Shown here: positions 1-6,855 of the stretch, piece after piece
Layout: each line of letters starts with the position of its first letter
How positions within the stretch are numbered: position 1 is the stretch's first letter
Source: Acidipropionibacterium jensenii DSM 20535
GTDB lineage: Bacteria > Actinomycetota > Actinomycetes > Propionibacteriales > Propionibacteriaceae
Direction of reading: 5' to 3'
DNA: 55,517 bases
Assembly (NCBI RefSeq): GCF_000425285.1
Contig: NZ_KE384345.1
Span: 2,094 to 57,610 of the forward strand
Program-made: the position numbers and the translations under genes
The notes under the pieces: generated by a model
Database searches by the model: none
Told to the model about the DNA's origin: nothing
What the model saw: only the letters and a program-made list of their open reading frames with translations

Positions 1-553
1 CCACGTCGGCACCCGAGGGGCCTCCGTCAACGGCTGGACACCGGTCAACTACCAGGGCACCAACGCCTGGATCTCCAGCGACTACCTGTCGCGGACCAAA
101 CCCGCCACCAGCACCGGCAGCAACGGCTCCTCAGGCAGTGGCTCCTCGGGGTCGAGCACCCCGACCTCCTCCTGGGCCGCACTCACCGCCAACGGCTCCT
201 CCGGCCTGTCCGGTCTGCGCCCCAGCGCCAAGGGAATCGTCAACCGGACCATCACGGCATTCCCGCAGATCAGGACGATCTACGGAATTCGCGCCGACTC
301 GATGGCCGACCACCCCAGTGGCCACGCGGTTGACCTGATGCTCCCCCGCGGCAGCAGGGACGCCGCCCTGGGTCAGCAGATCGCGGCCTACTTCCGCGCC
401 CACGCCCAGGAGCTAGGGGTGCAGTACATCATGTACAATAAGCAGATCTGGAACATCTCGCGCGACTCGGAGGGCTGGCGTGCGGTCGCCGACCGGGGCT
501 CGGAGACCGCCAACCACATGGATCACGTGCACATCACCACCATCTGGGACTGA
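1..553 (+). CDS. Secreted SH3b-domain protein with ARB_07466-like C-terminal domain (5' partial)
   Basis: The reading frame is open from base 2 to the TGA at 551-553, so the gene starts upstream of the window. The visible 183 residues begin with the end of a bacterial SH3 domain (GTRGASVNGWTPV ... GTNAWISSDYLS), a cell-wall-binding fold. A Ser/Gly/Thr-rich linker of about 35 residues follows, then a C-terminal domain with H-A-V-D-L-M-L and H-M-D-H-V-H motifs. That histidine/aspartate pattern resembles the ARB_07466-like domain found at the end of exported actinobacterial proteins, and suggests metal binding. The export signal would lie upstream and is not visible. The role is probably cell-wall binding or remodelling; the exact activity is unknown. 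Confidence 0.8.
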   Translation, partial: HVGTRGASVNGWTPVNYQGTNAWISSDYLSRTKPATSTGSNGSSGSGSSGSSTPTSSWAALTANGSSGLSGLRPSAKGIVNRTITAFPQIRTIYGIRADSMADHPSGHAVDLMLPRGSRDAALGQQIAAYFRAHAQELGVQYIMYNKQIWNISRDSEGWRAVADRGSETANHMDHVHITTIWD

Positions 554-650
554 GCCGGTCGGTCTGGCGCGGGCCCCTCAGACCCGGAGTACCGTGCGGT
601 GGCACGATGTCGGCCCCACCGGTAGCATGGTCGGGCCCGGTGCTGGCCCC

Positions 651-726
651 GTCCCGATCGTCCAGCGGCCTAGGACATCGCCCTTTCAAGGCGGTAACGC
701 GGGTTCGAATCCCGTTCGGGATACCA
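651..726 (+). tRNA. tRNA-Glu (TTC), CCA encoded
   Basis: The 76-nt cloverleaf starts GTCCCGA and ends TCGGGAT-A-CCA. The anticodon loop CTTTCAA gives anticodon TTC. The T-arm is GCGGG-TTCGAAT-CCCGT. The 3' part from 676 to 726 is repeated exactly at 9159-9209, so this gene is the integration target of the adjacent element and its 3' end was restored by the incoming DNA. Confidence 0.95.
676..726. repeat. attL (51-bp direct repeat, tRNA-Glu 3' end)
   Basis: This 51-bp segment is identical to 9159-9209. The base before it (A675 versus C9158) and the base after it (G727 versus A9210) differ, which sets the repeat limits. Confidence 0.92.
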
Positions 727-729
727 GAG

Positions 730-769
730 CGAACGGCCTAGTCAGATGAACAATCGGCTAGGCCGTTCG
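730..769. terminator. Hairpin between tRNA-Glu and integrase end
   Basis: Perfect 12-bp arms CGAACGGCCTAG (730-741) and CTAGGCCGTTCG (758-769) flank a 16-nt loop. It lies between the convergent tRNA-Glu and integrase genes and could terminate both. It is element DNA, so it was brought in with the insertion. Confidence 0.55.
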
Positions 770-786
770 TCACGTTCAGACAGCGG

Positions 787-808
787 CGTGCAACGCTCGT
801 GCAACGCT
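787..808. repeat. Tandem arm-type repeats near attL
   Basis: Two adjacent 11-bp copies of CGTGCAACGCT lie about 60 bp inside attL and overlap the integrase stop codon. A matching pair with one base changed per unit lies inside attR at 9049-9070, in the same orientation. Paired short repeats on both sides of a core are typical arm-type binding sites of tyrosine integrases. Confidence 0.6.
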
Positions 809-1911
809 CAGGATCGCCGTATGCCCCGGCGCCGTCTCGTCGGCCTCATCGCCGCGGCCCTCATGGCCTCCATCCGATCGGCCACCTGGTCGAGGTCGGC
901 ATCGAACAGGTCGGAGTAGACATCGAGCGTCATTGCCGCGGACTTGTGGCCCAGCATGCCCTGAATGACCTTGACGTCAGCTCCGGCCGCCACCGCGAGG
1001 CTGGCCGCTGTGTGCCTCAGCTCGTGCGGGGTCAGCCCCTCGACGCCGGCAGCCTTCGCGGCCGCGTCGAACCATGACCCGCGGGCCGACGCGTTGCGCA
1101 GCGGCCCGCCGCGCTCCCCGGGGAACAACAGGTCCTCGGGCTTCTTGCCGGCCGTCCTGTCCCTCATCGCCCGGTCGAGGAACGACGGGTAGGCCACGGT
1201 GCGGCTCGTGCGGCCCTTCGGCAGCCCCCAGGCCATGCCCATCGAGACGTTCGTCACCGACTCATCAACGCGGAGCCTGCGCCGGCCCAGATCGATGTCC
1301 TCCACCTTGAGGGCCGCGAACTCGCCCCATCGCAGACCGCAGTAGGCCAGCACGTGGATGACATCCCCCCAGGGGCCGGCTGCCCGGGCCAAGTCCTCCA
1401 CCTGGCCCACGCTGAGATAGCGACGCCTCCTCGGTTCGGCACGCGGATAGGAGACACCCTTCGCCGGGTTGACGACAAGACGATTCGCGATGACGGCATG
1501 GCCGAGGATCCCAGACAGGACATTCCCGATCTTGTGGACGGTGGCCGGCGCGAGCTCGTATCCGGAGATCCACTCCTGGATCGCCTCGGTGGTGACGTCG
1601 CCCAGGGCAACACTCCCCCACCGCGGAGCGATGTGGACTTTGACGATGTTCTCGTTGCGCTCGCGCGTCTTCTGCGACCAGTCGGGGTGAGCGTCGATCC
1701 ATGCGGCCGCCTCCGCGGCGACGGTGCCGCGGGTCCGCTTCGGGTCGATCCAGACGCCGGTGACCTGGTCGGCGGTCTGCTGGTCGATCCAGCGTTGCGC
1801 GTCGATCTTCCGGGGGAAGTTCTGGTAGTGGGCGTGACGCTCGCGATCGAAATATCGGGCCTGCCATGTGACCGTGCCCGACTTCAGAGTCCGCTTGTAG
1901 ATGCTGGCCAT
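808..1911 (-). CDS. int: Tyrosine recombinase / integrase
   Basis: This site-specific recombinase would integrate and excise the element at tRNA-Glu. The 367-residue protein has an N-terminal arm-binding AP2-like region (about 1-60), a SAM-like core-binding domain (about 65-155) and a catalytic domain (about 165-345). The catalytic residues are visible, numbered from the upstream GTG: Arg195 in CGLRWGE, His297 and Arg300 in HELRHT, His323 in LGHKS, and Tyr333 in DVYSDL. The C-terminus is very basic. The ATG chosen overlaps the TGA of the upstream repressor gene; an in-frame GTG one codon earlier (1914) is an equal alternative. The gene is co-transcribed with the repressor and abuts attL. Confidence 0.93.
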   Translation of the reverse strand: MASIYKRTLKSGTVTWQARYFDRERHAHYQNFPRKIDAQRWIDQQTADQVTGVWIDPKRTRGTVAAEAAAWIDAHPDWSQKTRERNENIVKVHIAPRWGSVALGDVTTEAIQEWISGYELAPATVHKIGNVLSGILGHAVIANRLVVNPAKGVSYPRAEPRRRRYLSVGQVEDLARAAGPWGDVIHVLAYCGLRWGEFAALKVEDIDLGRRRLRVDESVTNVSMGMAWGLPKGRTSRTVAYPSFLDRAMRDRTAGKKPEDLLFPGERGGPLRNASARGSWFDAAAKAAGVEGLTPHELRHTAASLAVAAGADVKVIQGMLGHKSAAMTLDVYSDLFDADLDQVADRMEAMRAAAMRPTRRRRGIRRS

Positions 1912-2378
1912 CACTCACCGTGGTTCATCTCACGTAGCAGTCTGAGGTACGCCTCCCGCGCGTCCGGATCGATCATCCCGGGGCTGTAGTCCCCCTGATC
2001 GATCCGCTCCGACGAGTCCTCGAGTTGGTGCATGAGTTCCATCAGTCGCTCTGCGGTGTTGCCTCGGGCGTGGACGTTGAGCTCCCTAACCACGGAACCA
2101 TCGTGATCGGCAAGCACCCGTACGTCGTAGGTATCGAGCACCCACGCCAGCGCCCAGACTTCGACCCATCGCAATGGGCGCGAACCAGCCTCGACCTTCG
2201 CGACTGTCGTCTGCCGCCACGGGTCGGGCAAGAGCTCGCTGACCTGCTCGGCGACTTCGCGCTGAGACAGTCCGAGTCGCTCGCGTTGGGCACGGAGTTG
2301 CTGCCCGGTGGTGCTTGCCAGCTCTCCGAGGAGCTCTCTGTAGCGGTCCGGATCGCCCTTGTCATTCCCCATGGGCAT
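1911..2378 (-). CDS. XRE-family transcriptional regulator (element repressor)
   Basis: This 155-residue protein carries an XRE-type helix-turn-helix near residues 25-80 (QQLRAQRERLGLSQREVAEQ ... TTVAKVEAGSRPL). The C-terminal half is mostly helical with no recognised domain. It is transcribed with the integrase (start/stop overlap) and divergently from the excisionase-like gene. Its expected job is to hold the early promoter at 2398-2426 shut. Two starts are possible (2378 or 2372); neither has a clear Shine-Dalgarno sequence, so a leaderless or near-leaderless transcript is likely. Confidence 0.82.
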   Translation of the reverse strand: MPMGNDKGDPDRYRELLGELASTTGQQLRAQRERLGLSQREVAEQVSELLPDPWRQTTVAKVEAGSRPLRWVEVWALAWVLDTYDVRVLADHDGSVVRELNVHARGNTAERLMELMHQLEDSSERIDQGDYSPGMIDPDAREAYLRLLREMNHGE

Positions 2379-2395
2379 ACTTTAACGCCATCATC

Positions 2396-2428
2396 GGTTG
2401 CAACCCAGAAAACCCTGGCATAGTATGC
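2396..2428 (+). promoter_or_regulatory. Early promoter with two overlapping dyads (lysogeny-type switch)
   Basis: A strong sigma-70-like promoter is visible: TTGCAA (2398-2403), a 17-bp spacer, then TAGTAT (2421-2426). The palindrome GGTTGCAACC (2396-2405) covers the -35 box, and GCATA-G-TATGC (2418-2428) covers the -10 box. The region is much more AT-rich than its surroundings. The two dyads are candidate operators, but they differ from each other in sequence, so they may bind different proteins. Confidence 0.6.
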
Positions 2429-2473
2429 AATCAACCCACACGGGAATATACCGATCCGATGAAAGGTTCACTC

Positions 2474-2755
2474 ATGAACAAGGCGAGCAAGTCTCGAGGA
2501 GCCGCCAGCCGGGAAGCTACCGGGCTGCCCAACCACGAGGTTCTGAACACCGCCCAGGTGTCAGAGATGACTGGCGTCTCCCAGGTGACCCTCCGGAACT
2601 GGAGGCATCAGAGCACCGCCACGGGCAAGGGCGTCGGCCCGAAGTCCTTCAAGATGGCCGGCGTCGTCCGCTACCGCCGGTCCGATGTTGAGCAGTGGAT
2701 CGATGACACCTACAACGCCACGGTGCGCGGCGAGGGTGTCGTGGTGTCCCGATGA
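2474..2755 (+). CDS. xis: Excisionase-like MerR/HTH_17 DNA-binding protein
   Basis: A 93-residue protein with one winged helix-turn-helix of the MerR/excisionase type (about 32-85): LNTAQVSEMTGVSQVTLRNW, then a wing with VVRYRRSDVEQWID. It probably acts as recombination directionality factor and/or early regulator. ATG 2474 is chosen because GAAAGG lies 7 bp upstream; an in-frame ATG at 2459 is less well placed. It is the first gene after the switch promoter and overlaps the next gene by ATGA. Confidence 0.75.
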   Translation: MNKASKSRGAASREATGLPNHEVLNTAQVSEMTGVSQVTLRNWRHQSTATGKGVGPKSFKMAGVVRYRRSDVEQWIDDTYNATVRGEGVVVSR

Positions 2756-3321
2756 ACGCGATCCCGACCGCCGCGAATGGCGGCCTGCTGGCCTACCTGC
2801 TCGCCGCCCTGGTGCTCGTCGCCATGGCCGCGCTCAGCCGTCCCCGCTGCTCTGTCGCCCTCGACACCCCCGGCCCCCACAAGAACAACCCCGGCAACGT
2901 CTCGATCTTGGCGGAGAGCGACGTCACCGGGGCCAACCCAACCCCCAACAAGGAGAAGGACATGACCGAGACTACCCGCCTGTACCGCCTGGAGGTGGCC
3001 TACCCGGCCGCCGCGCTGACCACTGACGGGGCGCTTGACCCCGACTGGGTGCCCGACACGTTCACCCCGACCGAGCAGGTGCCGGCCTTCTACTGGCCGA
3101 AGACGGACCGGATCTACAAGTCACGATCCGCCGCGACCGACCGGGCCGCACTGCTCCGCCGCTACGGCTGCACCGTCACCATCCTGGAAGCCACCCCCGC
3201 GTGGGAGAACATCCCGACCGCGAACGCCCGCCGACACCGCGAGCGCACCGCGGCCACGATCCGCCACAGCATCGACAGCGTGTTCACCGACCGCGACCAG
3301 CTCGGGGAGGCCCAGGCATGA
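2752..3321 (+). CDS. Hypothetical protein, possible N-terminal membrane segment
   Basis: The frame encodes 189 residues. Residues about 10-29 (GLLAYLLAALVLVAMAAL) form a hydrophobic segment, and the C-terminal 120 residues are soluble and Arg/Thr-rich. A second in-frame ATG at 2962 is preceded by AGGAGAAGG at ideal spacing, so the functional product may be the 119-residue MTETTRLYRLEV... form, or both may be made. The first ATG overlaps the excisionase stop. I do not recognise a family. It belongs to the early operon of the element. Confidence 0.6.
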   Translation: MNAIPTAANGGLLAYLLAALVLVAMAALSRPRCSVALDTPGPHKNNPGNVSILAESDVTGANPTPNKEKDMTETTRLYRLEVAYPAAALTTDGALDPDWVPDTFTPTEQVPAFYWPKTDRIYKSRSAATDRAALLRRYGCTVTILEATPAWENIPTANARRHRERTAATIRHSIDSVFTDRDQLGEAQA

Positions 3322-3719
3322 AGTGGAACGGTAAGGGCAAGACGATTGAGTACCTGCCCAACGATGTGATGGCGAGGATAAAGGCCCAGCGTCCCCGGTG
3401 GGCCGGCCGACTCCGGGCCTTCTACCAGAAGAACCCGAACGACCCCACGGCCTCAATGCACTGGATCCGAGAGTTCCCCATCACGTCGGGGCACAAGGAC
3501 ACTGAGGTTGACCTGGTGCGCTGGGGGGACTTCACCTGTGACGGGGCCGTCACCGAAGACTCCTTCGAGACCATCGAGCTGGTGGGCGTGGACGGCGGGA
3601 CGTGCTTCTTCACCCGGGCCGAGCTTCCCGCGCTGATCGCCGCGCTCCAAGAGATCGCGGCCGACCTTGACGCCGACCACCTGCCCGAGCACTCCGACGA
3701 GGAGGCCAGCCATGCCTGA
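3318..3719 (+). CDS. Hypothetical protein of the element's early operon
   Basis: A 133-residue soluble protein starting MKWNGKGKTIEYLP, with a basic N-terminus and an acidic C-terminus (DADHLPEHSDEEASHA). The start ATG overlaps the previous stop (ATGA) and has GGGGAGG upstream at 3304-3310. No domain is recognised. Tight coupling to its neighbours argues that it is real. Confidence 0.65.
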   Translation: MKWNGKGKTIEYLPNDVMARIKAQRPRWAGRLRAFYQKNPNDPTASMHWIREFPITSGHKDTEVDLVRWGDFTCDGAVTEDSFETIELVGVDGGTCFFTRAELPALIAALQEIAADLDADHLPEHSDEEASHA

Positions 3720-3900
3720 CCGTGTCCTCACCGAGGCTGAGCATCAGCTGATCTGCAACGTCCTCGACAACGAGGTGCACCGACTCCAAGCCCTGGAGGC
3801 CGACGGGCTGCAACCGTCCACGCCGTCCGCCCAGCTGGAGCGACTCACCGACATGGTGTTCGCCGCCGACTCGATCATCCTGGAGGCCCACCATGGCTGA
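3712..3900 (+). CDS. Small hypothetical protein
   Basis: A 62-residue, mostly helical acidic protein (MPDRVLTEAEHQLICNVLD...). It overlaps the preceding gene by 8 nt and has GAGGAGG just upstream. The heptad-like spacing of hydrophobics suggests a helical hairpin. Function unknown. Confidence 0.6.
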   Translation: MPDRVLTEAEHQLICNVLDNEVHRLQALEADGLQPSTPSAQLERLTDMVFAADSIILEAHHG

Positions 3901-4111
3901 CGGTCTGAAACTGCTTGGGATCGTCTCCCCGGAGAACTGGACTGTCGCCGTGATCGACGGGCAGCCCGAGGAGGTCGTGAACCTGGCCGGCATGGCGCAG
4001 ATGGTCCGCTCTGCACCGATCGGGCAGCGCCGGGCACTACGCCGCCTCCGCCGCCTCCTGAACGACGACCACTACAGCCGCCTCCTGGCGGAGCTGGAGC
4101 GCACGAAGTGA
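3893..4111 (+). CDS. Small basic hypothetical protein
   Basis: A 72-residue protein overlapping the previous gene by 8 nt and the helicase gene by 4 nt (GTGA). The second half is Arg-rich and helical (GQRRALRRLRRLL), consistent with nucleic-acid or helicase contact. Its place directly before the replicative helicase suggests a loader or accessory role, but that is only inference. Confidence 0.6.
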   Translation: MADGLKLLGIVSPENWTVAVIDGQPEEVVNLAGMAQMVRSAPIGQRRALRRLRRLLNDDHYSRLLAELERTK

Positions 4112-5652
4112 CCGCCACTGAGCACCACAGGGCCCCTGCCGACGATCCGCCGGCAGGGGCCACTGGCCGGCTACCGCCCAACGACCACGATGCTGAGCGA
4201 GCCGTCCTCGGAGCCGTCATGCAAGGGGTCGACCCGGCCGAGCTGAGTCTTCAAGCTGACCAGTTCGACGATCCAGACCACGAGGCAATCTGGGCCGCTG
4301 CCTGCCGGCTCCGGCTCGCAGACAAGCCAGTGACCGTGGTCACCATCGGCGACGCACTAGCCGCAGACAATGTGCACCTGAACGTCAAGGGCGGACGCCC
4401 CTACCTGGCCGGACTGTGGGAAGCCGGTCTCCCAGTCGACGCCCAGGCGCACGCCGACATCGTCCGGCGTCATGCACTGGATCGCGAGACCCTCAAGCTC
4501 AGCCGGCTCATCGCCCAGGACATCAGCGAGGGCCACGACCCAGGCCGTCACGTATCCGCCCTCGTCGAGATCCGCGAGGGCGGCAGCCCTGTCCACAACC
4601 GCGCCATCGCCGGAGGAGAGTTCATATTCACCGCCTCCGAAACACCGTCGGCATGGTGGGGCCGAGGGACGGAAGTACTTGGTGCCACCGGTGAGTCCCT
4701 GGTGATCGCGGGCCCCCAGGGCACAGGCAAGTCCACTATCGGCCAGCAGCTCGCACTCGGCCGAGTCGGCCTGACCGACTACTCCGAACTACTCGGGTAC
4801 CCCATAGCGCCAGACCCTCGCGGCGTCCTCTACCTGGCGTGTGATCGCTCGATACAGGTCGCCCGCTCCATGCTCCGCATGGTTCCCAAGTCAGCCAGAG
4901 ACATCGTCAACCGGCGCATGGATGTATGGCGGGGGCCGCTACCCAAGTCGCTGAACGATGACCCGCTGGCCCTCGTCAAGCTCGGCCGGACATTCCACCG
5001 GGGGACCATCGTGGTGGACTCCCTCAAGGACACCACCCGTGCCCTGAAAGAGGACGACGGTGGATCCGCCTACAACATCGCCAGACAGCACGCCCTCGCT
5101 GAAGGCTTCGAGATCATCGAGCTGCACCACACGAAGAAGCGCCCGACGGACGTCAGGGGCAGGCCATCGGTGGATGACGTGTACGGATCCACCTGGATCA
5201 CCTCAGGCGCAGGTTCAGTGCTGCTGCTGGACGGCCAGCCCGGTGACCCAGTCGTGAAGCTCTTCCACGTCAAGCAGCCCATGGATGACGTCGGGCCCCT
5301 CACCATCGAGCATGACAACCGGACCGGGCGGACCCACGTACGGTTCGGCGTCGACCTGGTGCAGGCGGCACGCGGACGAAACGGGATCACCAACGCTGAC
5401 GCTGCCCGGCTGCTCTTCGAGTCAGACTCTGCCAACGACCGGAAGAAGGCAGAACGGCGCCTCACCGTCCTGGTGAACAAGGGTCTGCTCGACAAGATCC
5501 CCGGCGACAGCGCCACTCAGACAGCCTCGCTGTGGGTCGCGAAGGACCTTCCCGGACACCTTCCCGCGGGGGGTCAGAACGGGAAGGCATCCCGGCACCT
5601 TCCCGACCTTCCCGGCAAACACCTGCAAGTTGTACCTGACAAGGGGAAATGA
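4108..5652 (+). CDS. DnaB-N / AAA_25 (RepA-like) replicative helicase
   Basis: A 514-residue replication protein with a GTG start overlapping the upstream stop. Residues about 24-125 resemble the DnaB N-terminal domain (DHDAERAVLGAVMQG...). Residues about 178-415 form a RecA-like hexameric ATPase of the AAA_25/RepA type: Walker A GPQGTGKST (202-210), Walker B TIVVDS (300-305), and a HHTKK sensor motif (340-344). A winged-helix-like region follows (about 424-480). The last 35 residues (LPGHLPAG ... HLPDLPGKHL) are a by-product of the iteron array embedded in the gene's 3' end. It probably binds those iterons and starts replication of the excised element. Confidence 0.85.
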   Translation: MTATEHHRAPADDPPAGATGRLPPNDHDAERAVLGAVMQGVDPAELSLQADQFDDPDHEAIWAAACRLRLADKPVTVVTIGDALAADNVHLNVKGGRPYLAGLWEAGLPVDAQAHADIVRRHALDRETLKLSRLIAQDISEGHDPGRHVSALVEIREGGSPVHNRAIAGGEFIFTASETPSAWWGRGTEVLGATGESLVIAGPQGTGKSTIGQQLALGRVGLTDYSELLGYPIAPDPRGVLYLACDRSIQVARSMLRMVPKSARDIVNRRMDVWRGPLPKSLNDDPLALVKLGRTFHRGTIVVDSLKDTTRALKEDDGGSAYNIARQHALAEGFEIIELHHTKKRPTDVRGRPSVDDVYGSTWITSGAGSVLLLDGQPGDPVVKLFHVKQPMDDVGPLTIEHDNRTGRTHVRFGVDLVQAARGRNGITNADAARLLFESDSANDRKKAERRLTVLVNKGLLDKIPGDSATQTASLWVAKDLPGHLPAGGQNGKASRHLPDLPGKHLQVVPDKGK

Positions 5653-5697
5653 CCTTCCCGGCAAGCTTCCCTACCTTCCCGGACGCCTACCTTCCCG
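5546..5697. repeat. Iteron array: seven direct and one inverted CCTTCCCG units
   Basis: ACCTTCCCG occurs at 5546, 5558, 5597, 5606, 5652, 5673 and 5689, and its reverse complement CGGGAAGG at 5580-5587. Spacings run from 9 to 46 bp. The array spans the helicase 3' end and the following non-coding stretch, the usual place for an iteron-type replication origin next to its initiator gene. Confidence 0.75.
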
Positions 5698-5770
5698 TTT
5701 CCTCCCCCCCCTATAGGGGGAGGGAAGGGGGTAGGTCGGGCACCCCAACCAACCACCAAGAGGACACATC
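5698..5770. other. Candidate replication origin core next to iterons
   Basis: Directly after the last iteron comes a run of eight C, then TATA, then five G, giving the perfect palindrome CCCCCTATAGGGGG (5707-5720), followed by a strongly strand-biased purine tract. Together with the iterons this is the best candidate for the element's origin. No DnaA box was recognised. Confidence 0.45.
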
Positions 5771-5995
5771 ATGACCAGCTTCGCCCCCGCCACCTACCCG
5801 ATGCACGGAGTGTTCCGCCAGCAGGACGGCCACTCCTACGAGCTACTCCTCGCCGGATACGAGACCGACGACGACGGATCCACCGAACCCGTGTTCATGG
5901 GAGACCGCGAGGAGACCGGATCCCTGCTCAACCTCGGAGACATCGGCAACGACCTGGCAGCCATCCGGCCCGGCTTCCCCCCGAACGCATCATGA
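5771..5995 (+). CDS. Small acidic hypothetical protein
   Basis: A 74-residue protein (MTSFAPATYPMHGVFRQQDG...) with AAGAGGACAC upstream of the ATG. It is acidic in the middle (ETDDDGSTEP). It overlaps the next gene by ATGA. No domain recognised. Confidence 0.6.
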   Translation: MTSFAPATYPMHGVFRQQDGHSYELLLAGYETDDDGSTEPVFMGDREETGSLLNLGDIGNDLAAIRPGFPPNAS

Positions 5996-6180
5996 GGCTC
6001 CGACGCTGCAACCAGTGCGGCAAGCCGACTGCACCCCGCATCAACCGCTGCCCCGACTGCGGAGGCGAGATCCGCGTCACCATCACCGAACCCGGACACG
6101 GATACATCGACTACGTGATCCGGCAACCGAGACCAGCGAACGGATCGTCAACCGATCGTCAACGAATCGTTCGACGATGA
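5992..6180 (+). CDS. Small zinc-ribbon protein
   Basis: A 62-residue protein with two CxxC knuckles, Cys6/Cys9 (CNQC) and Cys20/Cys23 (CPDC), arranged as a zinc ribbon. The C-terminus is basic. The fold suggests nucleic-acid binding or a small regulator. It overlaps the upstream gene by 4 nt. Direct repeats of GATCGTCAAC sit inside its 3' end and may serve as operator sites for the downstream operon. Confidence 0.62.
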   Translation: MRLRRCNQCGKPTAPRINRCPDCGGEIRVTITEPGHGYIDYVIRQPRPANGSSTDRQRIVRR

Positions 6181-6305
6181 CCGCCGCCCGTTTTTTTGGG
6201 AGGCCGGCCGGCTCAGACACCGCCGATGGCCCCCCCTGGTCTTTTTTTCCTCGAATCGATCGTCTCGACGTGGGGGGCCGGTCGTGGCTGACGATCAGCC
6301 GGTGA
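6177..6305 (+). CDS. Possible 42-residue ORF with two TTTTTTT tracts
   Basis: An ATG at 6177 overlaps the zinc-ribbon stop as ATGA and opens a 42-codon frame ending at 6305, overlapping the next gene's start. It contains two T7 tracts (6191-6197 and near 6243-6249), each read as Phe-Phe with TTT codons, which are rare in this genome. The stretch could instead be an untranslated terminator/promoter region. Coding status is doubtful. Confidence 0.22.
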   Translation: MTAARFFGRPAGSDTADGPPWSFFPRIDRLDVGGRSWLTISR

Positions 6306-6523
6306 GGCGGCGGAGGGGCCGGCCTTCGACCACCGCGGCCACGGTGGAGGAGGTCGAGTGGCTGTTGTCGTTCGGGGAGTCCTTGGCGGGGGTCTGCTCG
6401 GCGTTGCGGCTGTCTGAGCACGGGCTGTATGTGGCGTTGCAGCGTGGTGGCCGGCTGGACCTGTGGCGGCGGTTGAGGCCGGTTGACCATCTCGATGGGG
6501 AGGCGGACCCGTGGCTTCGGTGA
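6284..6523 (+). CDS. Helix-turn-helix protein, resembles small-terminase N-terminus
   Basis: A 79-residue protein with a GTG start and GGGGGG 5' of it. A basic tail (RRRRGRPS) is followed by a helix-turn-helix (EEVEWLLSFGESLAGVCSAL, then SEHGLYVALQRGG). The GRP-S then GESL-x3-C pattern resembles DNA-binding heads of phage small terminase subunits and resolvase-like HTH proteins. It is the first gene of the capsid operon, so a packaging or late-regulatory role is possible; this is inference. Confidence 0.6.
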   Translation: MADDQPVRRRRGRPSTTAATVEEVEWLLSFGESLAGVCSALRLSEHGLYVALQRGGRLDLWRRLRPVDHLDGEADPWLR

Positions 6524-6855
6524 TGCTGTTCGGGGTGCCGATCGATGCCCAGGAGCTCGCCGACGTGATGGATGCCGAGGGTCTGCGCCGGCAGTTGAGT
6601 GGGCGGGGCCGGGAGACCGGCCGGCTGGATCTGATCGCCCGTCGGGCCCGGGAGTTCGCCGTTTTCGGCGAATCTGATCCTGGCCGCTGGTCTGGGGGTG
6701 CCTGGGTGACGTTGACTGAGTGGGCAGGCAGTTGCGGGGTGCCTGTGCGGACGGCCCGGGACTGGGCTGCCGCGTCGAAGATCCGGGCCCGGAGGTCGGG
6801 CCGGACGTGGCTTGTGGTGGCGGACGAGGTGCCGCCGACGAGAAGGAGACGCTGA
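6511..6855 (+). CDS. Winged-helix DNA-binding protein upstream of capsid
   Basis: A 114-residue protein with a GTG start and GGGGAGG at good spacing. The C-terminal half holds an HTH_17-like domain (WVTLTEWAGSCGVPVRTARD, then an Arg-rich wing and TWLVVADE) and ends in Arg-Arg-Arg-Arg. It overlaps its neighbours on both sides. It could regulate the late genes or recognise a packaging site. Confidence 0.6.
   Translation: MASVMLFGVPIDAQELADVMDAEGLRRQLSGRGRETGRLDLIARRAREFAVFGESDPGRWSGGAWVTLTEWAGSCGVPVRTARDWAAASKIRARRSGRTWLVVADEVPPTRRRR

Noticed and set aside
5546-5697. CRISPR array
   Set aside because: Units are 8-9 bp with spacings of 9-46 bp and no conserved spacer length; no cas genes are present. 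Iterons explain it.
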